The notes under the pieces were generated by a model. It did no database searches. It was not told the DNA's origin and saw nothing but the letters and a program-made list of their open reading frames with translations. DNA of 64,000 nucleotides from the NCBI GenBank assembly GCA_964423615.1, contig CAYRFQ010000012.1:62001-126000 (forward strand). The letters are read 5' to 3'. This document shows, piece by piece, positions 21,617-31,296 of this stretch (the first letter of the stretch is position 1; each line of letters begins with the position of its first letter). The DNA comes from CAYRFQ01 sp964423615 (GTDB lineage: Bacteria > Planctomycetota > Planctomycetia > Gemmatales > Gemmataceae). The position numbers were made by a program, and so were the translations under genes.

Positions 21617-24046
21617 TTACTTCTTGGCCGAGACCTCCACCACGACACGACGAATTGTGCCTGTGAACCGGAAATCGGATTCGTAGTCGCTGCTCACAGG
21701 CGTTCCGTTGTCATAACCGCAACACAGGTCGTCGCCGTAGAGCGAGTAGGCGATTGGTGTGGTCACCGGTATCTTGCCTTCGCCAACCTCTGTGCTGTTG
21801 AAGAACATGCGACCTGTACCTGGGGCTCCCTTGCCTTTCGACATTTGAGGCTCGCCGGTCCTTTCGAATTGGAATTGGATTTTCGCTTTTCCAGTGGGCA
21901 CGTCTTTCGTTGAAGAAATCTTGAACTGTTTAATTCCCACGTAGTTATGGACGTAATGGAGTTTCTTGTTCTTGATGTAAAGGGAGTACCCGCCAAAGTT
22001 ACTTCCGTGTGCGAGAAGCACGCCTTCGGCACCTTTCTTGGGAATGTCTACCTCGGCGGTAATGGTGTAAGACTTGTTTCGCACGTCCACGGCAACAGCC
22101 CGAGTCACCATACCAGCTCCCGGATAATACACATACTTATCGCGAGGCGCGGACATTTGGGGACGAGGTTCGGCCAACCGGACGTTTCCACGCCCGTCCA
22201 ACGGCAGGACTTTAAATCGAGCTGCTTGAGCCCACCAACGAATTTTCATCTCTTCGAGCTTCTTGGGGAACTCCTTGGCCAAGTCGGTCGATTCCGAGAA
22301 ATCCTTATCGATGTGGAAGAGCATCCACTTGGAACTATTCAAGTCTTCTCGGGTGAGCTTTTTGTTGAACTGCCAAGGGGAGTAGGCTCGCCAACCATCA
22401 TAGTCTACTGCCCGCTGGGCAAACATCTCAAAGTATTGGGCGCCGCGATCGAGTTTGCTGTCGGGATCATTAAACGTTTTTTTGAGACTCATACCCTCAA
22501 GCGGCGATTGCACCACACCGTTAATTTGCTTGGGTGGTTTGATGCCCACGACATCGAGCACTGTCGGAACGATGTCAATGGCGTGAGTGAATTGTGTGCG
22601 AATTTCGCCTTTGGATTTGATTCCCTTCGGCCAGTGAACGATGAATGGATCGGACACACCGCCTCTGGCAGTTTCTCGTTTCCAACGCCGGAAGGGGGTA
22701 TTTCCGGCCCACGCCCAACCCCACGGGTAGTGGTTATACGTCGCCTTGCTGCCGAGTACGTCATAGGCCTTGAGATTGCGTTTCAGGCTTTCGGGCACCA
22801 AGTTGAAAAAGATATTTTCGTTGACAGATCCAGTAGGTCCGCCCTCGGCACTCGCTCCGTTGTCCGAGACTACCATGATCAGGGTGTTGTCTAACTGACC
22901 GATTCGTTCCAAAAAGGAGATTAACTCCCCGATGTGGTGATCCGTATGGGTGAGGAAGCCGGCATAGACTTCCATCATTCGAGCGTAGAGCTTCTTCTCG
23001 TCCTTGGACAGAGTGTTCCACTTCTGGACATCGGGATCGTGAGGCGACAGCTTGGTCTTCTTCGGAACGATGCCGAGTTCGATTTGCCGGGCAAGTGTAC
23101 CTTTTCGGTATTGATCCCAACCTGCGTCGAACTTACCTTTGTATTTTTCGATCCACTCCTTGGGGACCTGGTGTGGGGCGTGCGCTGCGCCGGTGCAGAA
23201 GTACATGAAAAAAGGACGGTCGGGAGCGGCGTGTTTTAAGTCCAGTATCTGTTCCTTGGCCTTGGCCACCAGATCGGGCGTAATGTGATAATCTTTCTTG
23301 TTGGGCGGGTCGACGAAGTGGTTGTCGTGAACCAAAGCTGGAGCGTATTGGTCGACTTCACCCCCAAGGAAACCATAGAACCGATCGAATCCACGGCCAC
23401 ACGGCCACCATTTGCGATTTGCACCAAGGTTCGCATCCTCGTCTGGAGTCAAGTGCCACTTGCCGATGCCGAACGTTGTCCAGCCGAAGGGGCTCAGAAT
23501 CTCGGAAAGGAAGCCATTGCTCAACGGAATACGACCGGTGTAACCCGGATACCCCAGAGAAATCTCGGTGATTCCGGCCATGCCGTTGGAGTGGTGATTC
23601 CGACCAGTGAGGATGCACGACCGTGTCGGCGAGCAGAGCGCCGTGGTGTGGAAGTTGTTATACCGCAGACCGGTCTTGGCTAGCTTGTCGAGGTTCGGCG
23701 TTTGGACCCCTCCGCCGTAGCAGCTTAAATGCCCGAATCCGACGTCGTCGAGAACGATGATCAGGACGTTCGGAGCCCCTTTGGGAGCACGAGGCAGTGG
23801 CGGCCAGTACGGCTGCGATTCTTCAATCGTCGGACCGACTTTTCCCTTGAAGGGAGGCGGCGACGGATCAGGAACTACTTCCCCGCTATTGGAGGTTCCC
23901 GGAGGCGAGAAGATTCCTCCACCTTCTTTTTTTTCTCCGGTCTGGCCCTGGGCTTCCGGCCAGAAATGGCGGTAGCTGGCCAGTCCCAGACCAATGGCGA
24001 TGCCCACGACAAGAGTAAGCAAGAGTTCGAGTTTCTTGACCTTCAC
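21617..24046 (-). CDS. Membrane-anchored arylsulfatase
   Basis: This enzyme hydrolyses sulfate esters outside the cytoplasm. The sulfatase signature is complete: metal-binding VLIIVLDDVGFGHLSCYGG, the formylglycine site CSPTRSCILTGR, GKWHLTP, and FFMYFCTGAAHAPHQ; VVSDNGASAEGG is also present. The Cys needs conversion to formylglycine by a separate enzyme not seen here. A ~160-residue C-terminal extension forms a beta-rich domain (GGYSLYIKNKKLHYVHNYVG). The start is taken as the GTG at 24046 with GGGAGG upstream, giving VKVKKLELLLTLVVGIAIGLG, a signal anchor. Planctomycetes often use such enzymes on sulfated polysaccharides; the substrate here is unknown. Confidence 0.92.
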   Translation of the reverse strand: MKVKKLELLLTLVVGIAIGLGLASYRHFWPEAQGQTGEKKEGGGIFSPPGTSNSGEVVPDPSPPPFKGKVGPTIEESQPYWPPLPRAPKGAPNVLIIVLDDVGFGHLSCYGGGVQTPNLDKLAKTGLRYNNFHTTALCSPTRSCILTGRNHHSNGMAGITEISLGYPGYTGRIPLSNGFLSEILSPFGWTTFGIGKWHLTPDEDANLGANRKWWPCGRGFDRFYGFLGGEVDQYAPALVHDNHFVDPPNKKDYHITPDLVAKAKEQILDLKHAAPDRPFFMYFCTGAAHAPHQVPKEWIEKYKGKFDAGWDQYRKGTLARQIELGIVPKKTKLSPHDPDVQKWNTLSKDEKKLYARMMEVYAGFLTHTDHHIGELISFLERIGQLDNTLIMVVSDNGASAEGGPTGSVNENIFFNLVPESLKRNLKAYDVLGSKATYNHYPWGWAWAGNTPFRRWKRETARGGVSDPFIVHWPKGIKSKGEIRTQFTHAIDIVPTVLDVVGIKPPKQINGVVQSPLEGMSLKKTFNDPDSKLDRGAQYFEMFAQRAVDYDGWRAYSPWQFNKKLTREDLNSSKWMLFHIDKDFSESTDLAKEFPKKLEEMKIRWWAQAARFKVLPLDGRGNVRLAEPRPQMSAPRDKYVYYPGAGMVTRAVAVDVRNKSYTITAEVDIPKKGAEGVLLAHGSNFGGYSLYIKNKKLHYVHNYVGIKQFKISSTKDVPTGKAKIQFQFERTGEPQMSKGKGAPGTGRMFFNSTEVGEGKIPVTTPIAYSLYGDDLCCGYDNGTPVSSDYESDFRFTGTIRRVVVEVSAKK

Positions 24047-24264
24047 GATTCGAAAGCCTCCCGATGGAGCGTGTACGACGACTTCGGACAGGATGGGCGA
24101 AGTCAGACGAAGTTGGAAAGGATGTGCAATGCCTGAGACTGTTTGTAAGCCCACGATGAGGGCTGGTCAACGGAAAAACACCTGAGCAGGTGGAATTAGG
24201 AGAGTAGCAGAGTCAACGAACATATAGAATCTGCCGTCGAGCCGATAGGTAGCGAGTGACATCA

Positions 24265-24409
24265 GGGTGTCAGAGGTCCAGGGACCCATTTCACGTTCCG
24301 TCGTCGCTGAGAATGGTGCGCAAAAGGAACCGCTGGCCCAACACCGGAGTGATAAAGAGAGTTGGACCAGCGTCGGGAGGATCGCTCAGAAATCTGACCT
24401 CTGAAACCC
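24265..24409. mobile_element. MITE-like element with 14-bp terminal inverted repeats
   Basis: GGGTGTCAGAGGTC (24265-24278) and GACCTCTGAAACCC (24396-24409) are inverted copies with 13 of 14 matches, bounding 145 bp with no coding content. The terminal sequence resembles non-autonomous transposon ends in style. No clear target-site duplication was found. It fills much of the 24047-24452 gap. Confidence 0.5.
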
Positions 24410-24452
24410 AGGGCGTTCGGTTTGCATTGCAGGAAAATCTGCGTGTGGTTCT

Positions 24453-24674
24453 TTACCCTTTCGGCTTCTGACACCAAGGCGCTCCGCACGACGGCCCTTC
24501 CGTGTTGCATTGCATGGGTAGCCCGGCACTCTCAGCCTGAGGTCTTGCTGGGACGCTCAAAAGTTGCTGCACTTCGTGGGTTAGACACTCTGGACAGGCC
24601 ACGACGTCGTCACCTCGTACGAGTTGTTCGAACGTGTGCTCACACTTCTTACAAGCATATTCGTAAATAGGCAT
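24453..24674 (-). CDS. FmdB-family zinc ribbon protein
   Basis: 73 residues opening MPIYEYACKKCEHTFEQL, with a second pair CPEC, the standard FmdB-type zinc ribbon (CxxC...CxxC). The C-terminus adds three further Cys residues (QCNTEGPSCGAPWC). The biochemical role of this small family is unclear, although the name comes from an archaeal molybdenum formylmethanofuran dehydrogenase operon. It is followed upstream on the same strand by the rhomboid gene, 33 bp away, so the two may be co-transcribed. Confidence 0.82.
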   Translation of the reverse strand: MPIYEYACKKCEHTFEQLVRGDDVVACPECLTHEVQQLLSVPARPQAESAGLPMQCNTEGPSCGAPWCQKPKG

Positions 24675-24707
24675 TTTCGTTTCTCCTTACTTTGTAGAAT
24701 CCCAATC

Positions 24708-25646
24708 TCAAGATCGACGTTGTTTGTACACTTGGCTGGCTTGCTCGAGGATGGTGCGTTCGTGCGCGGTTAGGCTCTCTTTTCCGTACTTTTGAATCTT
24801 CTCCAGGACGGCATCGACTTTGGCTTCGAGTTGTTCGTCGAACCCCGACACGGGTGACATTCGTCCGACTTCTTCCTTGTCGATATGTACGACTTTCAGT
24901 TTTGGGCGGCGTTTCATCGCTGGCAATCGGAACTGGGTAAGCAGAGGTGAGAGCCGCATTTGATATTTGTAGTAAAGAAACCCAAGCAACGCGCCCCCCA
25001 AGTGGGCGGTCACACCGATGCCGGACGGGCGGCCACGAGTTTCGAGAGCAAATAGGTAAATATCTTGAAGTACCTGAAATCCTACGAATAACCAAATTGG
25101 AACCGGCAAAACGAAGAACAGGTAAATGACTCGCTTGGGGAAATGAAAAGCATACAACACCATCACGCCGGTGACAGCCCCTGAAGCACCAAGTGCTGGG
25201 GGTGCGTTGTTTAGCATCCCATGTGACCAATAGTAAACACCTGGGTACAACATGTAACCAATCGAGCCAGCCAACGCCGCCACAAGGTAGAACGTGAGAA
25301 ACTCTTTCGACCCGTATAGGCCCTCCAGTTCCGAACCAAACCACCACAAGAACAACATGTTGAAAACGATGTGCCAGATGTGATCCGGGTTGTGCAAAAA
25401 CGCACTGGTGATGAGCCGCCAGATTTGACCATAGAAGACTGCCGACGGCTTCAGCCACAAAAGCTCAGTGAACCAACCGATACTGCTCGGAGCGTCCGGT
25501 GTGGCTCGGGAAATGGTCATCACCTGAACTAAAAAAATGGCAACGTTGATGACGATGAGCCACTTACACACCTGGCCCGTTCTGCCCAGACTCTGGAGTA
25601 AGGGGTTCCGAGAACCCCGGTAATAATCACGATCGTAGATACCCAT
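24708..25646 (-). CDS. Rhomboid-family intramembrane serine protease
   Basis: 312 residues with about six membrane segments. Catalytic Ser in LGASGAVTG, catalytic His in VTAHLGGALLG, and the conserved His/Asn helix in FLHNPDHIWHIVFNMLFLWWFG. The cytoplasmic C-terminal ~85 residues include a motif (AKVDAVLEKIQKYGKESLTAHE) that is often found after rhomboid cores in this group. Function: cleavage of membrane proteins within the bilayer; the substrate is unknown. Short MGIYDRDYYRG start, typical for planctomycete members. Confidence 0.92.
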   Translation of the reverse strand: MGIYDRDYYRGSRNPLLQSLGRTGQVCKWLIVINVAIFLVQVMTISRATPDAPSSIGWFTELLWLKPSAVFYGQIWRLITSAFLHNPDHIWHIVFNMLFLWWFGSELEGLYGSKEFLTFYLVAALAGSIGYMLYPGVYYWSHGMLNNAPPALGASGAVTGVMVLYAFHFPKRVIYLFFVLPVPIWLFVGFQVLQDIYLFALETRGRPSGIGVTAHLGGALLGFLYYKYQMRLSPLLTQFRLPAMKRRPKLKVVHIDKEEVGRMSPVSGFDEQLEAKVDAVLEKIQKYGKESLTAHERTILEQASQVYKQRRS

Positions 25647-25755
25647 GTCTGTCCCGTTTCCTTGACAGTGACGACTCGACGCACACCTACCTTAGTAATA
25701 CCAAAACGATTTGGCCCAAGGAAGACCGCCGACGAATTCTCTTTCAATGACCAAA

Positions 25756-27399
25756 TCATCGCCGATGTTCGTAATAGCGGCTCAACGCACGAACGCGATC
25801 GACCTGGTAGCCCACAACCCCTCCTAGCACAGCGAGGCCAACCAAAAATAAGACGTGGTGGTGGTAGAGCAAATCGGCTCCCCGGACCATCGATTCCAAC
25901 AACAACGCCAGATACCCTAGCATGCAGAAAATCGTAGTTGTCCAAACTAACACCGTTCGAAACCACAATCCCGATGCCGCCACCATCATCGGATAAACGA
26001 TCGGGACCGGGGTCACCAGGTCGTTATTGATGAGCAAGATGATCGTCACCAGGGCCGCGTCGGTCGCGGCCCATGTTGCCCGCACCGTGTCTCGGTGTTT
26101 TTGTCGATTGAGAAGTCGTTGGAACACCACCGCAACGACGCCAAGGACTCCCAACAACACCAGCGTTGCGTTGTGATTGAGCGTGAATATCCCCGAAAGG
26201 AAGCCGCGCAATCCGACGATCATGGTCGAGACAAACAAAGCTGCGAGGTGTGAAACGAGCGCTGGCTCTCGTCGAATCCAACGACGAATCGCATGCAACC
26301 AATCGACCTTCCGATTTTCGATCGGCTCTCTTTTCAGAAATCGCGTGAGATCCTCCCCTAGCGCTTGGGCGGAAGGATATCGGTGATTCGGCTTTTTCTC
26401 CAGACAGCGCAGACAAATACTCTCGAGTTCGCTCGGGATCGCTTTGTTGAACTGTCTGGGTCGCAGGGGTTCTCGCTCCATGACTTGAACTAACACATCG
26501 AACGGGTTCTCCCCGACAAACGGAGGTTGCTTGGTTAACGTTTGGTACAGAATAGCTCCGAGGCTGTAGACATCGCTCAAAGGTCCAACCTCGGAAACCT
26601 TGCCTGCCGCTTGCTCGGGAGCCATGTACCCAGGCGTGCCCAGAACTGCCCCGGTGACCGTCTGGGCTTCAGGATCAGAGAGCATTTTGACGAGTCCGAA
26701 ATCGGATACGTAGGGGTGGTAGTCGTTGTCGAGAAGTATATTCGACGGCTTCAAGTCACGATGCACGATGCCTTGTTCATGGAGGTAAGCTACGGCTTCG
26801 GCGATCGTCTTCACACACTCCACAGCCATCTCGATATCCAGAGTCTCTTCTCGCAATACTTTGGTGAGCGTCGGTCCACAAATATATTGCATGGCAAAGT
26901 ACGGATAGCCGTAAGCTTCCCCCACATCGTAGATCGTCACGATGTGGGGATGTTCCAAGTTCGCTGCAGCTTTGGCCTCGTTGCGGAACCGTTTGACTTG
27001 CTCAGTAGACGCGATGTGACTGGCGGAAATCATTTTCAGGGCCACGACGCGGCCAAGTTCCACGTGTTTCGCCAAGAAGACGACCCCCATTCCTCCACGC
27101 CCGATCTCTTTGATGAGTTCGTACTTATCGATCTGGGTGCCGGGTTGAGTAAGGACCGAACTTTCTCGGTTCGAGTCGTCAGACTTTGTGTGATCTATGG
27201 TCGGTTCTTCGTTCAACTTGGGGTCAGCCACAAGTCCTTCTAACGATTCCAAACAATCCAACAACTCGGCCAAATCAGGGTGTGCATTGAGGGCCGACCG
27301 GTTGTTCGATGGCCGGCCGGATTGGAGGGCTTCGACATGGGCATTGAGCAAGTCAAACTTGTCTTGGTCTTCCGGAGAAGGGTCGGTCGCCTGGTCCAT
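25756..27399 (-). CDS. Transmembrane Ser/Thr protein kinase
   Basis: 547 residues. Kinase domain ~95-355: glycine loop IGRGGMGVVFLAKH, ATP-binding Lys in VALKMIS, catalytic HRDLKPSNILLD, DFG (SDFGLVK), activation-segment end GTPGYMAPEQ and PLSDVYSLGAILYQ. All key residues are present, so it should be active. The ~90-residue N-terminal part is an acidic region typical of planctomycete kinases. The C-terminal ~170 residues form five or six membrane segments, so the kinase domain is cytoplasmic and tethered. No linked phosphatase was found next to it. Confidence 0.93.
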   Translation of the reverse strand: MDQATDPSPEDQDKFDLLNAHVEALQSGRPSNNRSALNAHPDLAELLDCLESLEGLVADPKLNEEPTIDHTKSDDSNRESSVLTQPGTQIDKYELIKEIGRGGMGVVFLAKHVELGRVVALKMISASHIASTEQVKRFRNEAKAAANLEHPHIVTIYDVGEAYGYPYFAMQYICGPTLTKVLREETLDIEMAVECVKTIAEAVAYLHEQGIVHRDLKPSNILLDNDYHPYVSDFGLVKMLSDPEAQTVTGAVLGTPGYMAPEQAAGKVSEVGPLSDVYSLGAILYQTLTKQPPFVGENPFDVLVQVMEREPLRPRQFNKAIPSELESICLRCLEKKPNHRYPSAQALGEDLTRFLKREPIENRKVDWLHAIRRWIRREPALVSHLAALFVSTMIVGLRGFLSGIFTLNHNATLVLLGVLGVVAVVFQRLLNRQKHRDTVRATWAATDAALVTIILLINNDLVTPVPIVYPMMVAASGLWFRTVLVWTTTIFCMLGYLALLLESMVRGADLLYHHHVLFLVGLAVLGGVVGYQVDRVRALSRYYEHRR

Positions 27400-27453
27400 T
27401 TTCTTGTTCTCTTGGACAACGAAGACAAACGCTGTTGTGGGCTGTTTGTTTCT

Positions 27454-28869
27454 TCAGTCGGTCACCAACGAGTAGACACTTTGCAAACGATCCGGCCCTT
27501 GATGACTCACTTCGATTGTATATTTGCCAGTTCCCTGGGGCGTCCAAGTTACGGTTTCGTGACTTCCGAACGTATCAGATTTAGTCACGACACGGCCATT
27601 CGAATTCCGTACCAACAAATCCAGATCGGCTCGTCCGTCACCGATAATCGAAACTCGAGCCTTCTTGTTGCCCACAGGATACTGAAAACTCACTTTGTCC
27701 GTTGTTTTGGGGGCAATCGTCCGGACGATGAGAACCGAGCGTGGGGAAGTGTTCTGGGATCTCACAAGCAACCGGTAAGGATTCGGGGATGTAGTTCGCG
27801 GAGCCACTTTCAGGTTCTTGTTCGCAATTCGTTCTTTCTGCCGGGGCGTGTAGAAGTTTGGAATCGCAATCCGACAGTATCCCGATTTGCTAAACTTCAA
27901 CCCGACAGTCTCGGTGTCTCGTTCGGAACTCGTCAAGCTGACCGCAGGAATCCGATTAAATCCGTTATTCACGACCAGATCCAAGTCAGATGTTTGACTC
28001 CCTCGGAGCCGTATTTCCAGTTTCTCATTTTTCTCCACCTCGATCCGAATGACATCGGACTGTCGGTCACGGATGGCCGTCCCGGACAACTCGAGCGAGG
28101 CAACAGGGAGTTCAGCGGGCGTTTTGTAAGTCCTCTTGCCGTCAAGAAAAGCCCGAATCTCTTTCAAGTGAACGCTATAATCGACGACCTGTTCAACGTC
28201 CAAGAAACCGGTGGTTCCCTGGGAGATCATGCCAACTATTTCACCGTCATCATTCACGACTGGGCCGCCGCTATCCCCTTTGTTACTTGGAGTTTGGTGA
28301 CACAAAGCATAATAGAAGAATCCTCCCTTGGCGAATGAAAATGAGTTCCGTACGAACCCTTGGCTATAACCAAACAGTCCGCCGCGCGTCGCGGTAGAAT
28401 TTCCGACAACATGTATCGAGTCTCCCGGCTCCGGCGGACTGGAAGCTAAGGGAATGGCGCGAGCTTGAGGTGGAAGTTTGGAGGCCTTTACGAGAGCCAA
28501 ATCTTTGAGCGGGTTGTACGCCACGACCTCACCTTGAATTGAAATCTTCTCTCTGTGGGTCTGAAAAGCCCTGGCGTACTCGAACGTCGAAGTCACTACT
28601 CGCCCGTTCCTCCAAATGGGAAAAACGAGATGCAGTTTGTTGTTCTTGGTCGCGAGTCCATTGACAACATGAAAGGCCGTCAGGACCAAGCGTTTCTTCG
28701 AATCAATGACAATTCCCGACCCCCCCACTTGACCCGTGGGAGTCGTGAACCCAACAGTTCCGGCAACGACCTTGCGATACACTTCGTTGCTTGCGTTCGC
28801 CTGGGAAATCCCGACAATCCAAACTAGACCCATCGTGAGAAAACAAAGCAGTGTTCGCGGATACTTCAT
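27454..28869 (-). CDS. Secreted trypsin-like serine protease with C-terminal beta domains
   Basis: 471 residues. The ATG at 28869 has GAGAGG upstream and starts a signal peptide (MKYPRTLLCFLTMGLVWIVG...ANA). The protease domain (~30-260) has the catalytic triad: His in LTAFHVVNG, Asp in PLKDLALVK, Ser in GDSGGPVV; HtrA-like but without a PDZ domain. Two beta-sandwich regions follow (~275-370 and ~380-470), resembling bacterial pre-peptidase C-terminal (PPC) domains: EKLEIRLRGSQTSDLDLVV and VSIIGDGRADLDLLVRNSNG. Probably extracytoplasmic quality control or nutrient use. It lies 54 bp from the kinase gene on the same strand. Confidence 0.85.
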   Translation of the reverse strand: MKYPRTLLCFLTMGLVWIVGISQANASNEVYRKVVAGTVGFTTPTGQVGGSGIVIDSKKRLVLTAFHVVNGLATKNNKLHLVFPIWRNGRVVTSTFEYARAFQTHREKISIQGEVVAYNPLKDLALVKASKLPPQARAIPLASSPPEPGDSIHVVGNSTATRGGLFGYSQGFVRNSFSFAKGGFFYYALCHQTPSNKGDSGGPVVNDDGEIVGMISQGTTGFLDVEQVVDYSVHLKEIRAFLDGKRTYKTPAELPVASLELSGTAIRDRQSDVIRIEVEKNEKLEIRLRGSQTSDLDLVVNNGFNRIPAVSLTSSERDTETVGLKFSKSGYCRIAIPNFYTPRQKERIANKNLKVAPRTTSPNPYRLLVRSQNTSPRSVLIVRTIAPKTTDKVSFQYPVGNKKARVSIIGDGRADLDLLVRNSNGRVVTKSDTFGSHETVTWTPQGTGKYTIEVSHQGPDRLQSVYSLVTD

Positions 28870-29022
28870 TGCAGACCTCTCGAGTGAAACCAAAGTTGGT
28901 GACCTGCCCGGATCGAGGACAATGACGCTGCCTCGGATGGAAGTCTTACACTTTGTTGGCGTCTCGACCATTCCTGTAACCAACATGGTATCGTCCGAAT
29001 CACCAGGTACAATACGTTCATT

Positions 29023-31254
29023 ATGACAGAAAAATTAAACGGTGTGGTCGAACGGATTACCTTTCACAACACAGAAACTGGTTTTAGCATCTTGCGAGTT
29101 CACGCGCAGGGACATCGTGGAATCGTGACCGTCAAGGGAACGATGGTAAAGCCAGTTGTCGGTGAATACATCACAGCCGAGGGAGAGTGGATCATCGATC
29201 GCGAGTACGGCCGTCAGTTTCAAGCGACGAATTTGAATACCACACCACCATACACCGAAGAGGGCATCGCGAAGTACCTTGGATCCGGACTCATCAAGGG
29301 AATCGGACCGAAGTATGCTCAAAAGATCGTCGATGTCTTCGGACCAAGGACTTTGGAAATCATAGACGAAAGCCCTGGTTACCTCAGCGAAATCAAAGGG
29401 ATCGGGGCGGAACGCATCCGCAAGATCCGCGAGAGCTGGCAAGCCCAAAAGGTCGTCCGTGAGATCATGGTATTCTTGCAGTCCTACGGTCTCGGAACAG
29501 CTCGAGCCGTTCGCATCTACAAGAAATACGGCGATCAAGCTTGCGACCTCGTCCGCCAAAATCCTTACCGCCTTGCCAGTGATATTTGGGGCATCGGTTT
29601 TGATAGTGCCGACCAACTCGCTCGACACCTCAACATCGACGCCAAGTCACCGCTCCGCGCTGCCGCCGCCTTGCGATACAAGTTGCAAACCCTCACGTAC
29701 GAAAAGGGGCACTGTGCATTTCCGGAAGCCGAACTCATCACCGAAACGGACGCCATGTTGAACAAGGAAGACGTCCATCCTGACGAAATCATCCCTCAGG
29801 TGACACTTGTTGCTGCCTTGGAAGAATTGCGTAATAACGCAGAAGTCGTACGCGAACCGTTCGACAACTGGCAGTCGCAAGAACCGTGGATTTACCTCAA
29901 ACCCTTGTTCATGGCCGAGATTGGCGTGGCGAATGCGCTGAAGGCACTGCGTTTTGGGATTCACCCACTTCCCGAGATCGATTCTGATGCGACGCTGAAC
30001 AAAGTCGAGCAAAAGATGAACCTGAACCTTGCGGAATCGCAAAAGGAGGCCATTCGCCAGTCGATCACGAGCAAGGTGCTCATTGTGACCGGTGGTCCTG
30101 GTGTGGGCAAGACCACCATCGTCCGCGGAATCCTCGAAACCTTTCTTGACCAGGGCTTGCGGTGTACGTTGTGCGCTCCGACGGGACGCGCCGCCAAGCG
30201 GATGACCGAGACGACCGGTTGTGAGGCAAAGACCATCCACCGGTTGATCGAGTACGACCCGTCAGCAACCGATGAGATTTACCGATACAAAAGAAACCGT
30301 ACCAACAAACTCGAGTTCGACTTACTCATCGTCGACGAAGTGTCGATGGTCGATGTGATCTTGATGAACCGCTTGCTTGCAGCCGTGCCCGACGAAGCGA
30401 GCGTCGTGTTGGTTGGAGACGTCGACCAGCTTCCCTCCGTTGGCCCTGGTTCAGTTCTTCGCGAGATCATCGCCTCGGAAACGGTTCCGGTCGTCCGCCT
30501 CACCGAGATTTTTCGACAGGCCGGAGAGAGCGCGATCATCCGAGCCGCTCACGCCGTCAACCGTGGAGAAATGCCCGCCCCAGGAACACCCGAGAATCCA
30601 AGCGACTTCTATTTCGTCGAAGCGGACAAGCCGGATGCTGTGACCAACGCCATCATCACGATGGTCCGTGATCGGATTCCGGACAAATTTGGTCTCGATC
30701 CGGTCCGGGACGTCCAGGTTTTGACACCGGTGAATAAAACCGAACTTGGGTCTATCAACTTGAACGCGCGGTTACAAAACGTTCTCAATCCGTCGGCCAA
30801 GAAGGAAGTCCAAAGGCTCGGCATCACCTACCGCCTTGGAGATAAAGTCATCCAGACGGAAAATGACTATCAAAAAGAAGTCTTTAACGGCGACATCGGC
30901 CGGATTGTGGCCATCGACATGGTCGAACAAGAGGCGAAAGTGACCTTCGATGGTCGTGAAGTTCCCTATGATTTTTCTGACCTCGACAAGTTGGCACTGG
31001 CTTACGCTCTGACAATTCATAAGTCCCAGGGTTCCGAATACCCTGCCGTGATCATTCCTGTGCACAATCAGCACTACATGATGCTCCATCGGAATTTATT
31101 GTACACCGGTATGACGCGTGGAAAACAGCTTGTGGTCTTTGTGGGACAACGGAAGGCCTTGAATCACGCAATTCGGAATTTGGAAACTGCGCACCGATAC
31201 ACTGCACTCGCCTGGCAATTACAGAAGCGAATTGAAGGGGCGTTTGAGGAATGA
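29023..31254 (+). CDS. recD2: RecD2-type ATP-dependent DNA helicase
   Basis: 743 residues, the full RecD2 length. N-terminal OB-like region (NGVVERITFHNTETGFSIL), helix-hairpin-helix segments (LIKGIGPKYAQKIVDVFG, LSEIKGIGAERIRKI), then helicase motifs: Walker A GGPGVGKTT, motif Ia APTGRAAKRM, Walker B LLIVDEVSMVD, motif III VGDVDQLPSVGPG, motif IV TEIFRQA, motif V TIHKSQGSEYPAV and motif VI LLYTGMTRGK. This is a 5'-3' helicase in DNA repair and fork maintenance that acts without RecBC. It is followed 42 bp later by a YihY gene on the same strand. Confidence 0.95.
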   Translation: MTEKLNGVVERITFHNTETGFSILRVHAQGHRGIVTVKGTMVKPVVGEYITAEGEWIIDREYGRQFQATNLNTTPPYTEEGIAKYLGSGLIKGIGPKYAQKIVDVFGPRTLEIIDESPGYLSEIKGIGAERIRKIRESWQAQKVVREIMVFLQSYGLGTARAVRIYKKYGDQACDLVRQNPYRLASDIWGIGFDSADQLARHLNIDAKSPLRAAAALRYKLQTLTYEKGHCAFPEAELITETDAMLNKEDVHPDEIIPQVTLVAALEELRNNAEVVREPFDNWQSQEPWIYLKPLFMAEIGVANALKALRFGIHPLPEIDSDATLNKVEQKMNLNLAESQKEAIRQSITSKVLIVTGGPGVGKTTIVRGILETFLDQGLRCTLCAPTGRAAKRMTETTGCEAKTIHRLIEYDPSATDEIYRYKRNRTNKLEFDLLIVDEVSMVDVILMNRLLAAVPDEASVVLVGDVDQLPSVGPGSVLREIIASETVPVVRLTEIFRQAGESAIIRAAHAVNRGEMPAPGTPENPSDFYFVEADKPDAVTNAIITMVRDRIPDKFGLDPVRDVQVLTPVNKTELGSINLNARLQNVLNPSAKKEVQRLGITYRLGDKVIQTENDYQKEVFNGDIGRIVAIDMVEQEAKVTFDGREVPYDFSDLDKLALAYALTIHKSQGSEYPAVIIPVHNQHYMMLHRNLLYTGMTRGKQLVVFVGQRKALNHAIRNLETAHRYTALAWQLQKRIEGAFEE

Positions 31255-31296
31255 GATAGGAATATTGGGATCTCAAGGAAAGGTGACTCTTTTGCC

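Noticed and set aside
21947..22894. 315-residue plus-strand frame
   Set aside because: Antisense of the arylsulfatase gene; no recognisable features.
24453..24674. FmdB as evidence for a methane or formylmethanofuran pathway
   Set aside because: The family is widespread and named only by operon history; no pathway genes are present.
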